From contig QMOO01000006.1 in assembly GCA_003648245.1 (NCBI GenBank), positions 1 through 18,859 on the forward strand: a stretch of 18,859 bases of DNA, read 5' to 3'. The translations under genes were made by a program, and so were the position numbers. Shown here piece after piece: positions 1-7,636 of this stretch; positions within the stretch are counted from its first letter, which is position 1, and each line of letters begins with the position of its first letter. The stretch comes from Caldisericota bacterium (lineage in GTDB: Bacteria > Caldisericota > Caldisericia > B22-G15). The notes below the pieces were generated by a model, which made no database searches, was not told the DNA's origin, and saw nothing but the letters and a program-made list of their open reading frames with translations.

Positions 1-80
1 GGATAAAGTAGGGGGGTCATAACTCTTAAAATTGCAAAGCCAAAATCAGGAGAGATTATACTTTTAAGAAGCGGGCTCAT
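1..80 (-). CDS. ABC transporter permease, second subunit (partial, 5' end only)
   Basis: Only the first 26 codons lie in the window, and the gene continues beyond base 1. The N-terminus starts MSPLLKSI and runs into a hydrophobic stretch ending VMTPLLY, which resembles the beginning of the second permease of BMP-type nucleoside/simple-sugar importers (usually 'ATPLLLAALGG'). The start is supported by an AGGAGG at 87-92, six bases upstream of the ATG. It overlaps the end of the preceding permease by 17 bp in another frame, so the two are probably translationally coupled and form the membrane heterodimer. The assignment rests mainly on context because so little is visible. Confidence 0.75.
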   Translation of the reverse strand, partial: MSPLLKSIISPDFGFAILRVMTPLLY

Positions 81-1140
81 GTTCTACCTCCTTTCTCTCT
101 GCCTCTTTAACAGTTATTCTGTATCTCCATTGCTCTAAGAACGCCTCTGCTGTAATCAAAAGTATTATAATTGCCTCGATCACTGTAACCATTTCTGATG
201 GTATATCCGACAGAAGGTTAAGAACCTGACCTCCAACCCTTAGATATGCAAGAAATAGTGAAGCAAATATAATAGATATTGGATGATTTCTTCCTATTAT
301 GGCAACCACAACTCCATCCCATCCATATCCAGGACTCATCTGCCAGTTAAACCTCCTGTGTATCCCCATAACCTCCGTCATCCCTGCAATACCTGCTATA
401 AACCCACCAATAACCTGAGAAATTATTATTACCTTAAACACATTGATACCACCATACCTTGAAAAGTGGAGATTAAACCCTGTCATTCTAATCTCATATC
501 CAAGAGTTGTATGATAAAGGAAAAAGTAAACAAGTATTGCAAAAATAAAAGCAATAACAATTCCCCAATGTATTCTTGTACCAGGCACAAACTGTGAAAG
601 CCAGGCAGTTTTTGGTAATTGATAGGATACAAGATAACCAGCTGCCTTATCTCTAAAGTGGTAGTTTATTATGTACAAACCAAGAAAATAGGCTACATAG
701 TTCAGCATAAGGGAAGCAACAAGTTCACTGGCATTCCACTTTGCCTTGAGTATTCCAGGAATAAATCCCCAGAATGCACCAACAAGACCTGCCACAAGCA
801 ATACCAGTGGAATATGAATAATCATGGGCATGTTAGTTGACACAGCGAAAGCCGTTCCTATGGCTGCTCCTATAAACAACGCTCCTTCTGCTCCAATGTT
901 AAACTGCTCTGCCTGGAAAGGAATAGATATGGCAAGTCCACAAAAGATTATTGGAGATGCGGTTTCTATCAAATTTCCAAATCTGCTTTTGGATAAAAAA
1001 GGTCCCAGAAGGAATGATTTGAGAGAAAAACCAGGATTTTTACTTATCACATATATAACAAAAATGCTTATTATTATTCCTATGGCTATAGCAATTATCG
1101 TTCTAATAAGGTTAAAATACTTTAAAACAAATTTCTCCAT
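64..1140 (-). CDS. Nucleoside/simple-sugar ABC transporter permease
   Basis: A 358-residue inner-membrane permease with about eight to ten hydrophobic segments. It carries the QFNIGAEGALFIGA stretch (about residues 79-92) and the KWNASELVASLMLNYVA stretch (about 134-150), both characteristic of the BmpB/YufP (NupP-like) branch of the branched-chain/ribose permease superfamily. It should form the translocation channel with the partial permease that follows. The ATG lies one base after the ATPase stop, with GGAGGAG of the ATPase 3' end serving as its ribosome site. The hydrophilic C-terminus ends HEPAS and is overlapped by the next gene. The substrate is inferred to be a nucleoside from the nucleoside hydrolase and ribokinase upstream; the permease sequence alone does not fix it. 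Confidence 0.9.
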   Translation of the reverse strand: MEKFVLKYFNLIRTIIAIAIGIIISIFVIYVISKNPGFSLKSFLLGPFLSKSRFGNLIETASPIIFCGLAISIPFQAEQFNIGAEGALFIGAAIGTAFAVSTNMPMIIHIPLVLLVAGLVGAFWGFIPGILKAKWNASELVASLMLNYVAYFLGLYIINYHFRDKAAGYLVSYQLPKTAWLSQFVPGTRIHWGIVIAFIFAILVYFFLYHTTLGYEIRMTGFNLHFSRYGGINVFKVIIISQVIGGFIAGIAGMTEVMGIHRRFNWQMSPGYGWDGVVVAIIGRNHPISIIFASLFLAYLRVGGQVLNLLSDIPSEMVTVIEAIIILLITAEAFLEQWRYRITVKEAERKEVEHEPAS

Positions 1141-1141
1141 T

Positions 1142-2665
1142 CTACTCCTCCCTCTTTATACCCAGCATGTATGGACCAAGATCCTTACCTGTAAGACCAT
1201 CCACTTCATTGAACCTGGCAACTATTTCTCCATTATAGATTACCACTATCCTTGTGGAGAGTTTAAGAACCTCATCAAGATCCGCTGAAACAAGAAAAAC
1301 TGCGCTTCCTTCGTCTCTTGCCTTCATGAGAAGATTGTGAACAAGTTCCTCAGAACCAACATCTATTCCTCTTGTTGGCTGATCAGCAATTAAAACCATG
1401 GGATTAGAAGATAATTCTCTTGCCACCACAACTTTTTGAATGTTTCCACCTGAAAGAGAGGAAACTGTTGCTTTGGGGGAACTGGCAAGAACATTGAAAT
1501 CCTTTATAAGTTTATTACTGTAATCCTGTATATACTTCCAATCCAGTTTTGCTCCTTTTGAAAAAGGACTCTTATAGTATCTATCAACTATGAAATTTTC
1601 TTCAAGAGTTGCCTTATCTGCAACTCCATTCTTCATTCTATCCTCTGGAATGTGTGAAACCTTCTTTTCTCTTATTTTTCTTGGAGAAAGACCTAAAATA
1701 TTTTCTCCTTTAATTAAAACTTCGCCGGTGGTTGCTTCTCTAAGACCTGTGAGTATCTCAACAAGCTCTGTCTGACCATTTCCTTCAACTCCAGCAATTC
1801 CAAGTATCTCACCAGCTCTAACTTCAAAGGAGATGTTTTTTAAGACCTCCACACTTTCTTCATTTACATAGGAAAGATTCCTCACAGTAAGGAGTGGCTC
1901 TCCAATCCTTTTGGGTGGAGGAATTCTTTCAAAACTTATCTCTCTACCCACCATCAGGTATGCTATGTCATGTTCAGTTAAGTCCTTGGCGTCTTTCGTA
2001 GCAACAACCTTTCCATCTCTCATAACAGTTACCTTATCAGCAATCTCTTTTACCTCTTTTAGTTTGTGGGATATAAAGATTATCGTCTTACCGTGTTTTT
2101 TAAGTTCTTTCAAGGTTTTAAAGAGAACCTCTGTCTCCTGAGGTGTAAGCACTGATGTAGGTTCATCAAGAATCAATAATTCTGCATTCCTGAAAAGAGC
2201 CTTGAGTATCTCCACCCTCTGTTTTATACCTATAGGAAGATCCTTTATCTTTTTCTCTGCAGGAACATCAAGTCCATAGTTTTTAGAAACCTCCTTTGTT
2301 ATCTCAATGGCTTTCTGGGTATCAAGAAAGAATTTCCCTTTGAGAGGTTCTGAGCCAAGAACAAGATTTTCACTTACAGTTAAGTCGGGTGCAAGCATCA
2401 AATGCTGATGAACCATACCAATTCCAATTTTTATTGCATCAAGAGGATTTCTTATGTGGATCTCTTTTCCTTTGTAATATATTTTCCCCTCCTGAGGTTT
2501 CTCTATGCCAAATATCACCTTCATTAAAGTTGTCTTCCCTGCTCCATTCTCCCCCACTATGGCATGGATGGTATTTTCTTCTACTTCTACACTAACCCCT
2601 CTATTTGCAATAACACCATTGGGATAAATTTTTACTATATTCTCTACAGAAAGTATGACTCCCAT
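1142..2665 (-). CDS. Nucleoside/simple-sugar ABC transporter ATPase, two-domain
   Basis: A 507-residue protein with two tandem nucleotide-binding domains, the usual architecture of the sugar/nucleoside importers (RbsA, NupO/YufO type). The first domain has Walker A GENGAGKT (38-45), a divergent signature LPIGIKQ (143-149) and Walker B LLILDEPT (163-170). The second has the degenerate Walker A GVEGNGQTE (292-300) lacking the usual Lys, signature LSGGNIQK (404-411) and LIADQPTRGID (425-435). This asymmetry is normal for the family, with one site likely weak. It energises import through the two downstream permeases. The start has GGAGG just upstream. The gene is separated from the binding-protein gene by a strong hairpin terminator, so it is probably expressed at a lower level than that gene. 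Confidence 0.93.
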   Translation of the reverse strand: MGVILSVENIVKIYPNGVIANRGVSVEVEENTIHAIVGENGAGKTTLMKVIFGIEKPQEGKIYYKGKEIHIRNPLDAIKIGIGMVHQHLMLAPDLTVSENLVLGSEPLKGKFFLDTQKAIEITKEVSKNYGLDVPAEKKIKDLPIGIKQRVEILKALFRNAELLILDEPTSVLTPQETEVLFKTLKELKKHGKTIIFISHKLKEVKEIADKVTVMRDGKVVATKDAKDLTEHDIAYLMVGREISFERIPPPKRIGEPLLTVRNLSYVNEESVEVLKNISFEVRAGEILGIAGVEGNGQTELVEILTGLREATTGEVLIKGENILGLSPRKIREKKVSHIPEDRMKNGVADKATLEENFIVDRYYKSPFSKGAKLDWKYIQDYSNKLIKDFNVLASSPKATVSSLSGGNIQKVVVARELSSNPMVLIADQPTRGIDVGSEELVHNLLMKARDEGSAVFLVSADLDEVLKLSTRIVVIYNGEIVARFNEVDGLTGKDLGPYMLGIKREE

Positions 2666-2680
2666 CCTTCCTCCATTTAG

Positions 2681-2709
2681 AAAAAAGCCGGGAGACTCCT
2701 CTCCCGGCT
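2681..2709 (-). terminator. Intrinsic terminator between the binding protein and ABC ATPase genes
   Basis: Read on the minus strand, a perfect 10-bp inverted repeat (AGCCGGGAGA / TCTCCCGGCT, arms 2700-2709 and 2686-2695) with a 4-nt loop is followed directly by six T residues. This is a textbook Rho-independent terminator placed 10 bases past the BMP gene stop, within the operon. Partial read-through would yield abundant binding protein and less ATPase/permease, a usual stoichiometry for ABC importers. Confidence 0.9.
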
Positions 2710-2719
2710 AATAAATCTC

Positions 2720-3787
2720 TTACTGACCGAAGACTGTATCTACTACTATTTCTCCATTAACAATCTTTTCCTCAAGCTCCTTTATTTTCTTTCTGAACTC
2801 TTCTGGAACAAGTTTCTTATAGTTCTCATTATCAGCAACACCTACACCGCCTTCTATAATTCCAAGTGCCTCTGCCTTTCCATACTCAAGCTTTCCTTCC
2901 ATATGAAGCTTTATTCCTCTGAAGAGTGAGTTATCTACATTCTTCATCATGGATGTTACAATGTGTGCTGCCTTCTCTGGATCGCTATCTTTAAACATAA
3001 TATACTGATCCGAATCGACACCTATTGCATATTTATTTCTCTCTTTCGCAGCATCAAGGAGTCCAAGTCCAGTTTCTCCTGCTACGTTGAAAGAAATATC
3101 TGCTCCCTGATCATACTGGGCAAGAACAAGCTCTTTACCCTTTGCAGGGTCACTGAAGGATCCTGCATAGGATACAAGGACCTTTATATCAGGATCAATG
3201 TAGTGTGCACCCTGAATATAACCAACCTTAAAATCGTTAATAACAGGGATATCCATTCCACCAAGGAATCCAATAATCTTTTCAGGGTTTGCAAGAGGCA
3301 TATCTGAAGTTGTTATCATTGCAGCAAGAGCACCTACGAGGAATGAACCCTCGTTCTGCTTGTAGAGAATTGAATATACATTGTCAAGATTTCCCTTTGA
3401 ATAATCTACAGTTGTGTCAAATATGAAGTACTTTTTGTCTGGATGCTTTGGAGCAATTTTTTCAAGATTCTCTGTCATCTGCCAGGTTCCTACAATTATA
3501 ATATCCCAATCACCTTCAGAGAGTTGTTCAAGATCTGGTTCCCATCTTGCAGGGTCATATCCACCCTCAATAACCTTTCCTTCAATTCCCAATTCCTTTA
3601 TTGCCCTCTCTACACCTCTGCTGGCAGAATCAAAGAATGACTTGTCTCCAAGAGTTCCATTAATGTAAAGGACCACTTTGAGTTTCTCTTCAGGTGGTTG
3701 CTCCTCTTCTTTCTTTCCACAGGCAGTTAAAGAAACTAAACCTACTACCAACGCTAAAACAATCAAAAGTGATAAAATTTTTTTCAT
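2720..3787 (-). CDS. BMP family ABC transporter substrate-binding lipoprotein
   Basis: A 355-residue secreted lipoprotein. A lysine start, a hydrophobic core and the lipobox LTAC (acylated Cys 23) are followed by an acidic/lysine linker. The mature part has the BMP/PnrA periplasmic-binding-protein features: GTLGDKSFFDSASRGVE (about 44-60), IIVGTWQMTE, a FIFDTTVDYS strand, NEGSFLVGALAAMIT (about 144-158), FLGGMDIPVINDFKVGY and the hinge-region FNVAGETGLGLLDAA. BMP/PnrA proteins bind purine or other nucleosides, which fits the nucleoside hydrolase and ribokinase encoded immediately upstream. The start has a strong AGGAGG six to eight bases upstream. The substrate is inferred; simple sugars remain possible. 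A terminator follows the stop codon. Confidence 0.92.
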   Translation of the reverse strand: MKKILSLLIVLALVVGLVSLTACGKKEEEQPPEEKLKVVLYINGTLGDKSFFDSASRGVERAIKELGIEGKVIEGGYDPARWEPDLEQLSEGDWDIIIVGTWQMTENLEKIAPKHPDKKYFIFDTTVDYSKGNLDNVYSILYKQNEGSFLVGALAAMITTSDMPLANPEKIIGFLGGMDIPVINDFKVGYIQGAHYIDPDIKVLVSYAGSFSDPAKGKELVLAQYDQGADISFNVAGETGLGLLDAAKERNKYAIGVDSDQYIMFKDSDPEKAAHIVTSMMKNVDNSLFRGIKLHMEGKLEYGKAEALGIIEGGVGVADNENYKKLVPEEFRKKIKELEEKIVNGEIVVDTVFGQ

Positions 3788-3826
3788 TTCTTCCTCCTTC
3801 TTATAAAAATTTTACTAAAAAGGCTT

Positions 3827-4753
3827 CTATCCTCTCTCACCTCCTTTCAAATTAAGGAGAGCTTTCTCTAACAATTCTCTAAAAACGGATTTTTCAATCT
3901 CTGTAACTATTTTCATTCTTTCTCCTTCTACAAGAATACTTGCACCTCTCAAAGTAGTGTAGTTCAATTCCATGCGAAGATCACCAAGAATCACGTTTTT
4001 ACCAACCTTTTCATCCAGAACATAAGCGACAGTCATTGGATCAGGGAAAACCACGCCTCTCACTCCATAAAACTTTTCGATAAAATTCATAGGTGTTTGA
4101 ACTAAATCTAAAAGTAACTTCCCAGCACTTGAGCTTTCATCTACAAACTCCTTAAGTTCATTCTCCAGAAACATACTATTTGCAATAGGATCCCAGGGAA
4201 CAACTGTCATTGGAATACCAGAGTTTATAACAAACTGAACAGCTTCAGGATCCTGATAAAAATTGAATTCTGCAAATCTTGTTACATTACCTCTTTCAAG
4301 AGCTCCGCCCATGGAAACTACCTCTTTGATAAGATTCTTAAGTTCAGGATATAAATTGATAGCCATGGCAACGTTTGTAAGAGGACCAAGTGTAATAACG
4401 ATCAGACCTTCATTTTCCTTGGCAAGTTTAAAAATTGCATCTGGTGCCTTTATGGTTTCCTCTTTTTTGTCTGTCTCTGGAAGCAGAACTCCCCCAAGAC
4501 CATTTTCACCATGAATTTTTTCTCCCCGGGAAAGTTCCTGAATTAGAGGAACTGTAGCGCCTTTAAAAACCGGTATATCCTTTCTTCCAAAATATGAAAG
4601 TAATCTTAAAACATTGTCTGTAACCTGATCTACATAGGTATTACCGGAGACAGTGGTAATCCCCACCACATCCACATCCTCTCTTGAAATAGCCATCATA
4701 ATAGCAATTGCATCGTCAATACCGCAATCCGTATCAATAATTAACTTTTTCAC
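3827..4753 (-). CDS. Nucleoside hydrolase (IUNH family)
   Basis: A 308-residue calcium-dependent N-ribohydrolase that splits ribonucleosides into base and ribose in the cytoplasm. The N-terminal metal motif DTDCGIDDA (7-15) matches DxDxGxDD of the family. HGENGLGG (81-88), TLGPLTNVA (121-129), MGGALERGNVT (148-158) and AEFNFYQDPEA (161-171) are all typical. The late metal Asp is in FPDP (236-239), where Pro replaces the His that precedes it in the classical IU/CU enzymes, so base preference is uncertain. The start is GTG at 4751-4753, chosen because GGAGGAG lies four bases upstream and the motif begins seven codons later. It overlaps ribokinase by 20 bp, which couples ribose release to its phosphorylation. 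Confidence 0.92.
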   Translation of the reverse strand: MKKLIIDTDCGIDDAIAIMMAISREDVDVVGITTVSGNTYVDQVTDNVLRLLSYFGRKDIPVFKGATVPLIQELSRGEKIHGENGLGGVLLPETDKKEETIKAPDAIFKLAKENEGLIVITLGPLTNVAMAINLYPELKNLIKEVVSMGGALERGNVTRFAEFNFYQDPEAVQFVINSGIPMTVVPWDPIANSMFLENELKEFVDESSSAGKLLLDLVQTPMNFIEKFYGVRGVVFPDPMTVAYVLDEKVGKNVILGDLRMELNYTTLRGASILVEGERMKIVTEIEKSVFRELLEKALLNLKGGERG

Positions 4754-5645
4754 CCTTCTCCTCCAGAAAATTAATTATTTCTTCCTTTAGTGGAGATGAT
4801 GTAGCTGCACCCTTTCTTGTAACAGAAATAGCAGAAGCAGCGGATGCATATTTTATAGCGTCTCTTATATTCATTCCCAGAAACAGAGCAGATGCTAGTG
4901 ATCCGTTGAATGTATCACCTGCTCCTGTGGTATCAACTGGATTAACATTAAAGGAAGGGAAGAAAAACCTCTCCTCTCTATTTATATAGAATCCCCCTCT
5001 CTCACCCATCTTTACAATTACACTCTCTGCACCATAATCTAAAAGTCTCTTCGCACCATCCACAACTTCATTGTTTCCTGTAAGTCTCCTAACCTCCACC
5101 TCATTGGGTGTAACTATTGTACAGTAAGGAATTACCCTTAACAAACTTTCATCAACAGGAGTAGGATCGAATATAACAACTCCCCCTTTTTCATGTGCTA
5201 TCTGTGATAACTTAACATTTGCTTCAATAGGTATCTCTCCCTGTAAAAGAAGAAAATCACCTTTTTTAAACTCTCTCTTTAAAATCTCTACCTCTCTATC
5301 TCCCACCAGTGCATTTGCGCCGGGTATTATAACAATCTTATTTTTTCCCTCCCTATCCACATTTATAAGAGCAATACCTGTGGAAACATCTTTCACCTTC
5401 TTAAGGTTAGATTCCACAGAAAACTTCTTAATCTCTCCTTCAACAAATTCACCAAAGTAATCATCTCCTACTTTTCCTAAAAATAGAACATCACCACCTG
5501 CTTTTTTAGAGGAAACTGCCTGATTGGCTCCCTTGCCTCCCTGATTCATAAAGAAGTTTTTTCCCACAAGGGTTTCTCCCTCCTCCGGGAATCTCTCAGA
5601 GTATACAACTAAATCTACATTGATGCTTCCCACAACAAAAATCAT
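4734..5645 (-). CDS. rbsK: Ribokinase (PfkB family)
   Basis: A 303-residue PfkB-family sugar kinase, the length expected for RbsK. It phosphorylates ribose at O5 using ATP, giving ribose-5-phosphate. PfkB signature 1 is NQGGKGANQAV (34-44), preceded by the substrate strand GSINVD (6-11). Signature 2 is DTTGAGDTFNGS (238-249), with Asp 244 the expected catalytic base and GAGD the anion hole. VTPNEVEVRRL (178-188) is the usual TPNxxE helix. Its ATG forms an ATGA overlap with the preceding gene, and its end overlaps the nucleoside hydrolase by 20 bp. Context makes ribose from nucleosides the probable substrate; related PfkB kinases acting on nucleosides or deoxyribose cannot be excluded. Confidence 0.9.
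   Translation of the reverse strand: MIFVVGSINVDLVVYSERFPEEGETLVGKNFFMNQGGKGANQAVSSKKAGGDVLFLGKVGDDYFGEFVEGEIKKFSVESNLKKVKDVSTGIALINVDREGKNKIVIIPGANALVGDREVEILKREFKKGDFLLLQGEIPIEANVKLSQIAHEKGGVVIFDPTPVDESLLRVIPYCTIVTPNEVEVRRLTGNNEVVDGAKRLLDYGAESVIVKMGERGGFYINREERFFFPSFNVNPVDTTGAGDTFNGSLASALFLGMNIRDAIKYASAASAISVTRKGAATSSPLKEEIINFLEEKGEKVNY
4758..4764 (-). promoter_or_regulatory. Ribosome binding site fixing the GTG start of the nucleoside hydrolase
   Basis: GGAGGAG on the minus strand ends four bases before the GTG codon and lies inside the last codons of ribokinase. No ATG in the frame is better placed relative to the N-terminal metal motif. Confidence 0.7.
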
Positions 5646-7012
5646 AAATCTGCCCCTTTCCTGACCATATTGACTATCTCTCCTATTTTAAACTGACTTC
5701 TTCCTCTCATATATGTATTTATAACATCTTTTAACGCTTCTTTCCACTTCAAAGGGATAGATTCAGGGTCTAAAACACCAAGAATTCCTAATGCTTCACC
5801 GAGATTACAATCAACATCAAAACCACTCCTTGAAATTATCTCCACTGTATTTAAAAAATCACCTTTCCCAAACATAAGTCCCATGAGTACAATGGCAATG
5901 TTAGGATAGAGATGGACCCAATTATATCTTTCAAACCTTTTATATATCCACTCCCTTACCTCCTTCCAGTCGTCTTTTTCCTTACAGGTCTCATATGTAG
6001 TTTCAAGAACATTCCTTAATTCACTTCTTTCTGGTATAAATTCAATAGAATTTTCTATTAATTTTTCTATATTATCATTAGCAAAGGCAAGAGATGTGAG
6101 AATGGCTACAAACATCTCTCCATAAACTCCATTTTTATCATGGGAAACTACACCGTCCATATACGAAAGCCAGGAAGCCTTGTAAGGGTTTCCTGGAGAT
6201 AAAAGTCCAGGCATATTTCCCCTCATTGCTCCACCTATCCACTCATTGTAGGGATTACTAAATTGACCCGAAAGGGGAGGCATTATGCCTCTTTTTATAT
6301 TCATAAGGGCAATAAGTTCTGCACTCCAGCCAAAAGGTATTCTTTTCACCCAGCCCAACGCTATGTCTTCACTTGTAATCTTTCTTCCTTTTTCTAAAAA
6401 TTCAATGAGTAAATTTAACTCATAGGTAATATCATCGTTGGTTGTATCTACCTCATTATCAAGATAAAAGGAGAAATCTTTGTATGTACTCTCTATCTCC
6501 CAATAAGGATATCCCTCAATCTTTGTTCCGAAACTTCCACCAGAGATCAATCCATAGATTCCGCCTTCTATCTTCTCTTTTAAAGAGAGGGGAGATTTTA
6601 CATTAATCTTTGGAAAAGACTCCTCAATTTCCCTCCAGTTCATCGGGTGAATAAAACTATTGTAGGGATGATCCTTATTCTTTTTTAAATTGGGGATTAA
6701 GCTGAATATTTTTGATGTAACAGAGATCAATTCACCTATGTCATTCTCTTCAAGAAACTTCAATCCATCTGGAAGGAGTTCCTCTATTTCTGAAACATCA
6801 AACCCTCTATTTTCTAAAGCCTGGGCACCGGCAATTATGAGAGATTCTCTTGCGTTTGATCCTGGAACATAACTTTCCCACAGAAGTTTTGTAAGGAGTT
6901 CTTCACCTTCAATAAGCGGTCCTATCTCTCCCCAGTGAGATGGTTTCTTAACAAGCCTATCATTGTAGAATAGATTTTTAATATAGACCCACGCTTTAAA
7001 TTTCGAACTCAT
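5642..7012 (-). CDS. ADP-ribosylglycohydrolase family protein, divergent
   Basis: A 456-residue protein with a roughly 140-residue N-terminal extension before an ARH-type fold. Recognisable ARH elements are [18 protein letters not shown] (150-167, standing where GxxxGDALG normally is), TNDD (191-194, for the metal-binding TDDT) and GFDVDCN (397-403, for GxDTDxN). The segment [17 protein letters not shown] (260-276) and [12 protein letters not shown] (290-301) match a known clade of long bacterial ARH proteins. Family members use two Mg ions to cleave ADP-ribose-like N/O-glycosidic bonds. Paired Asp residues remain, but Thr-to-Asn and Thr-to-Val changes make activity and substrate uncertain. 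It sits by 4-bp overlaps between mazF and ribokinase, suggesting it frees ribose from an ADP-ribosyl or nucleoside-like compound. Confidence 0.8.
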   Translation of the reverse strand: MSSKFKAWVYIKNLFYNDRLVKKPSHWGEIGPLIEGEELLTKLLWESYVPGSNARESLIIAGAQALENRGFDVSEIEELLPDGLKFLEENDIGELISVTSKIFSLIPNLKKNKDHPYNSFIHPMNWREIEESFPKINVKSPLSLKEKIEGGIYGLISGGSFGTKIEGYPYWEIESTYKDFSFYLDNEVDTTNDDITYELNLLIEFLEKGRKITSEDIALGWVKRIPFGWSAELIALMNIKRGIMPPLSGQFSNPYNEWIGGAMRGNMPGLLSPGNPYKASWLSYMDGVVSHDKNGVYGEMFVAILTSLAFANDNIEKLIENSIEFIPERSELRNVLETTYETCKEKDDWKEVREWIYKRFERYNWVHLYPNIAIVLMGLMFGKGDFLNTVEIISRSGFDVDCNLGEALGILGVLDPESIPLKWKEALKDVINTYMRGRSQFKIGEIVNMVRKGADL

Positions 7013-7373
7013 ATCTTAATAAGCCCCAGGGAGAATTTAAGAGCTATGTCTACCTTCACCATGGTTGATTTCTTGAGTTTTCCTATTTTCTTTAAGAGCC
7101 TCTTCTTATCAATGGTTCTAATCTGATTGAGAAGTATGAAACTATCTTTATCCAATCCTCCCTCGTTTTTTTCTACCTTTATAACAATGGGATACAGCTC
7201 TTTGACTTCCTTTGATGTTATGGCTGCAACTATCACTGTTGGTGAATATTTATTTCCTATATCATTCTGTATTACAAGAACAGGTCTTATACCACTCTGC
7301 TCAGAACCTTTTGAAGGAGAAAGATCCACTAAATAAACGTCCCCTCTCTTGATTTGACTTTTTTTTTACTCAT
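7009..7373 (-). CDS. mazF: MazF/NdoA-type endoribonuclease toxin, frame broken at an A9 run
   Basis: The body is a clear PemK/MazF ribosome-independent mRNA interferase: [33 protein letters not shown] and [13 protein letters not shown], closely matching the Bacillus NdoA/EndoA pattern including the catalytic Arg (GIRP) and Thr (AAIT). The start expected from the ATGA overlap with the antitoxin stop is the ATG at 7371-7373. From it the zero frame reads [14 protein letters not shown] and stops at TAG 7329-7331. Reading one base more (or slipping -1) at the nine-A run 7359-7367 gives [17 protein letters not shown], a complete 121-residue toxin. The body frame itself has TAA upstream and only a GTG at 7329, which would delete the first beta strand. 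Slippage, programmed frameshifting, a genuine mutation or a homopolymer error are all possible. Confidence 0.82.
7359..7367 (-). promoter_or_regulatory. Nine-adenine slippery run at the start of mazF
   Basis: On the minus strand codons three to five of the toxin ORF are AAA AAA AAA, followed by GTC. The phase fits the A AAA AAA type of -1 ribosomal slippery heptamer, and nine A's is also long enough for RNA polymerase slippage. Either event (-1 shift, or one extra A) joins the coupled ATG to the toxin frame. No obvious downstream stimulatory hairpin was found. Confidence 0.5.
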
Positions 7374-7636
7374 TTGAGATACTTGAATATGTCCTTAAAG
7401 ATTTCCTGTTCAATTTCAAAAAATTCTCTGGATAAGAGCATACTGGCCTCTGATGATTCCTTATATCCCTTTATGAGTTCTTTTTTGATGCGTGTCTTCC
7501 TGTCCTCCAGGGCAATATAGAAGGCAATGACTTCTTTTAGAAACTCATCTCTTTTCTTTCTCTTTCTCTTTGCTTTTTTTTCTACTGCCTCAAGGAGTTC
7601 ACTGGGCAGTGTAAGAGTAATCTTTTCTTCTCTCAT
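7370..7636 (-). CDS. Ribbon-helix-helix antitoxin of a MazEF-type module
   Basis: An 88-residue protein. The N-terminus EKITLTLPSELLEAVEKKAKR (about 4-24) is a typical MetJ/Arc/CopG beta strand and first helix, followed by the second helix KRDEFLKEVIAFYI (about 28-41). The C-terminal half is charged and helical and would form the toxin-binding segment, as in Bacillus NdoAI/EndoAI. It should neutralise the adjacent MazF and repress its own DNA. Its stop overlaps the toxin ATG (ATGA), the classical antitoxin-first order, and its ATG overlaps the rpe stop (ATGA), so it appears to be driven by the operon promoter. No separate promoter or operator palindrome was recognised in front of it. Confidence 0.82.
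   Translation of the reverse strand: MREEKITLTLPSELLEAVEKKAKRKRKKRDEFLKEVIAFYIALEDRKTRIKKELIKGYKESSEASMLLSREFFEIEQEIFKDIFKYLK

Noticed and set aside
824..1288. A 154-codon plus-strand open frame
   Set aside because: It spans the junction of the permease and ATPase genes in antisense and shows no recognisable protein features.
7009..7329. A short mazF starting at GTG 7327-7329
   Set aside because: This start removes the first conserved strand (KRGDVYL) and has no Shine-Dalgarno; the ATGA-coupled ATG at 7373 is far better placed, so a frame change is the better model.
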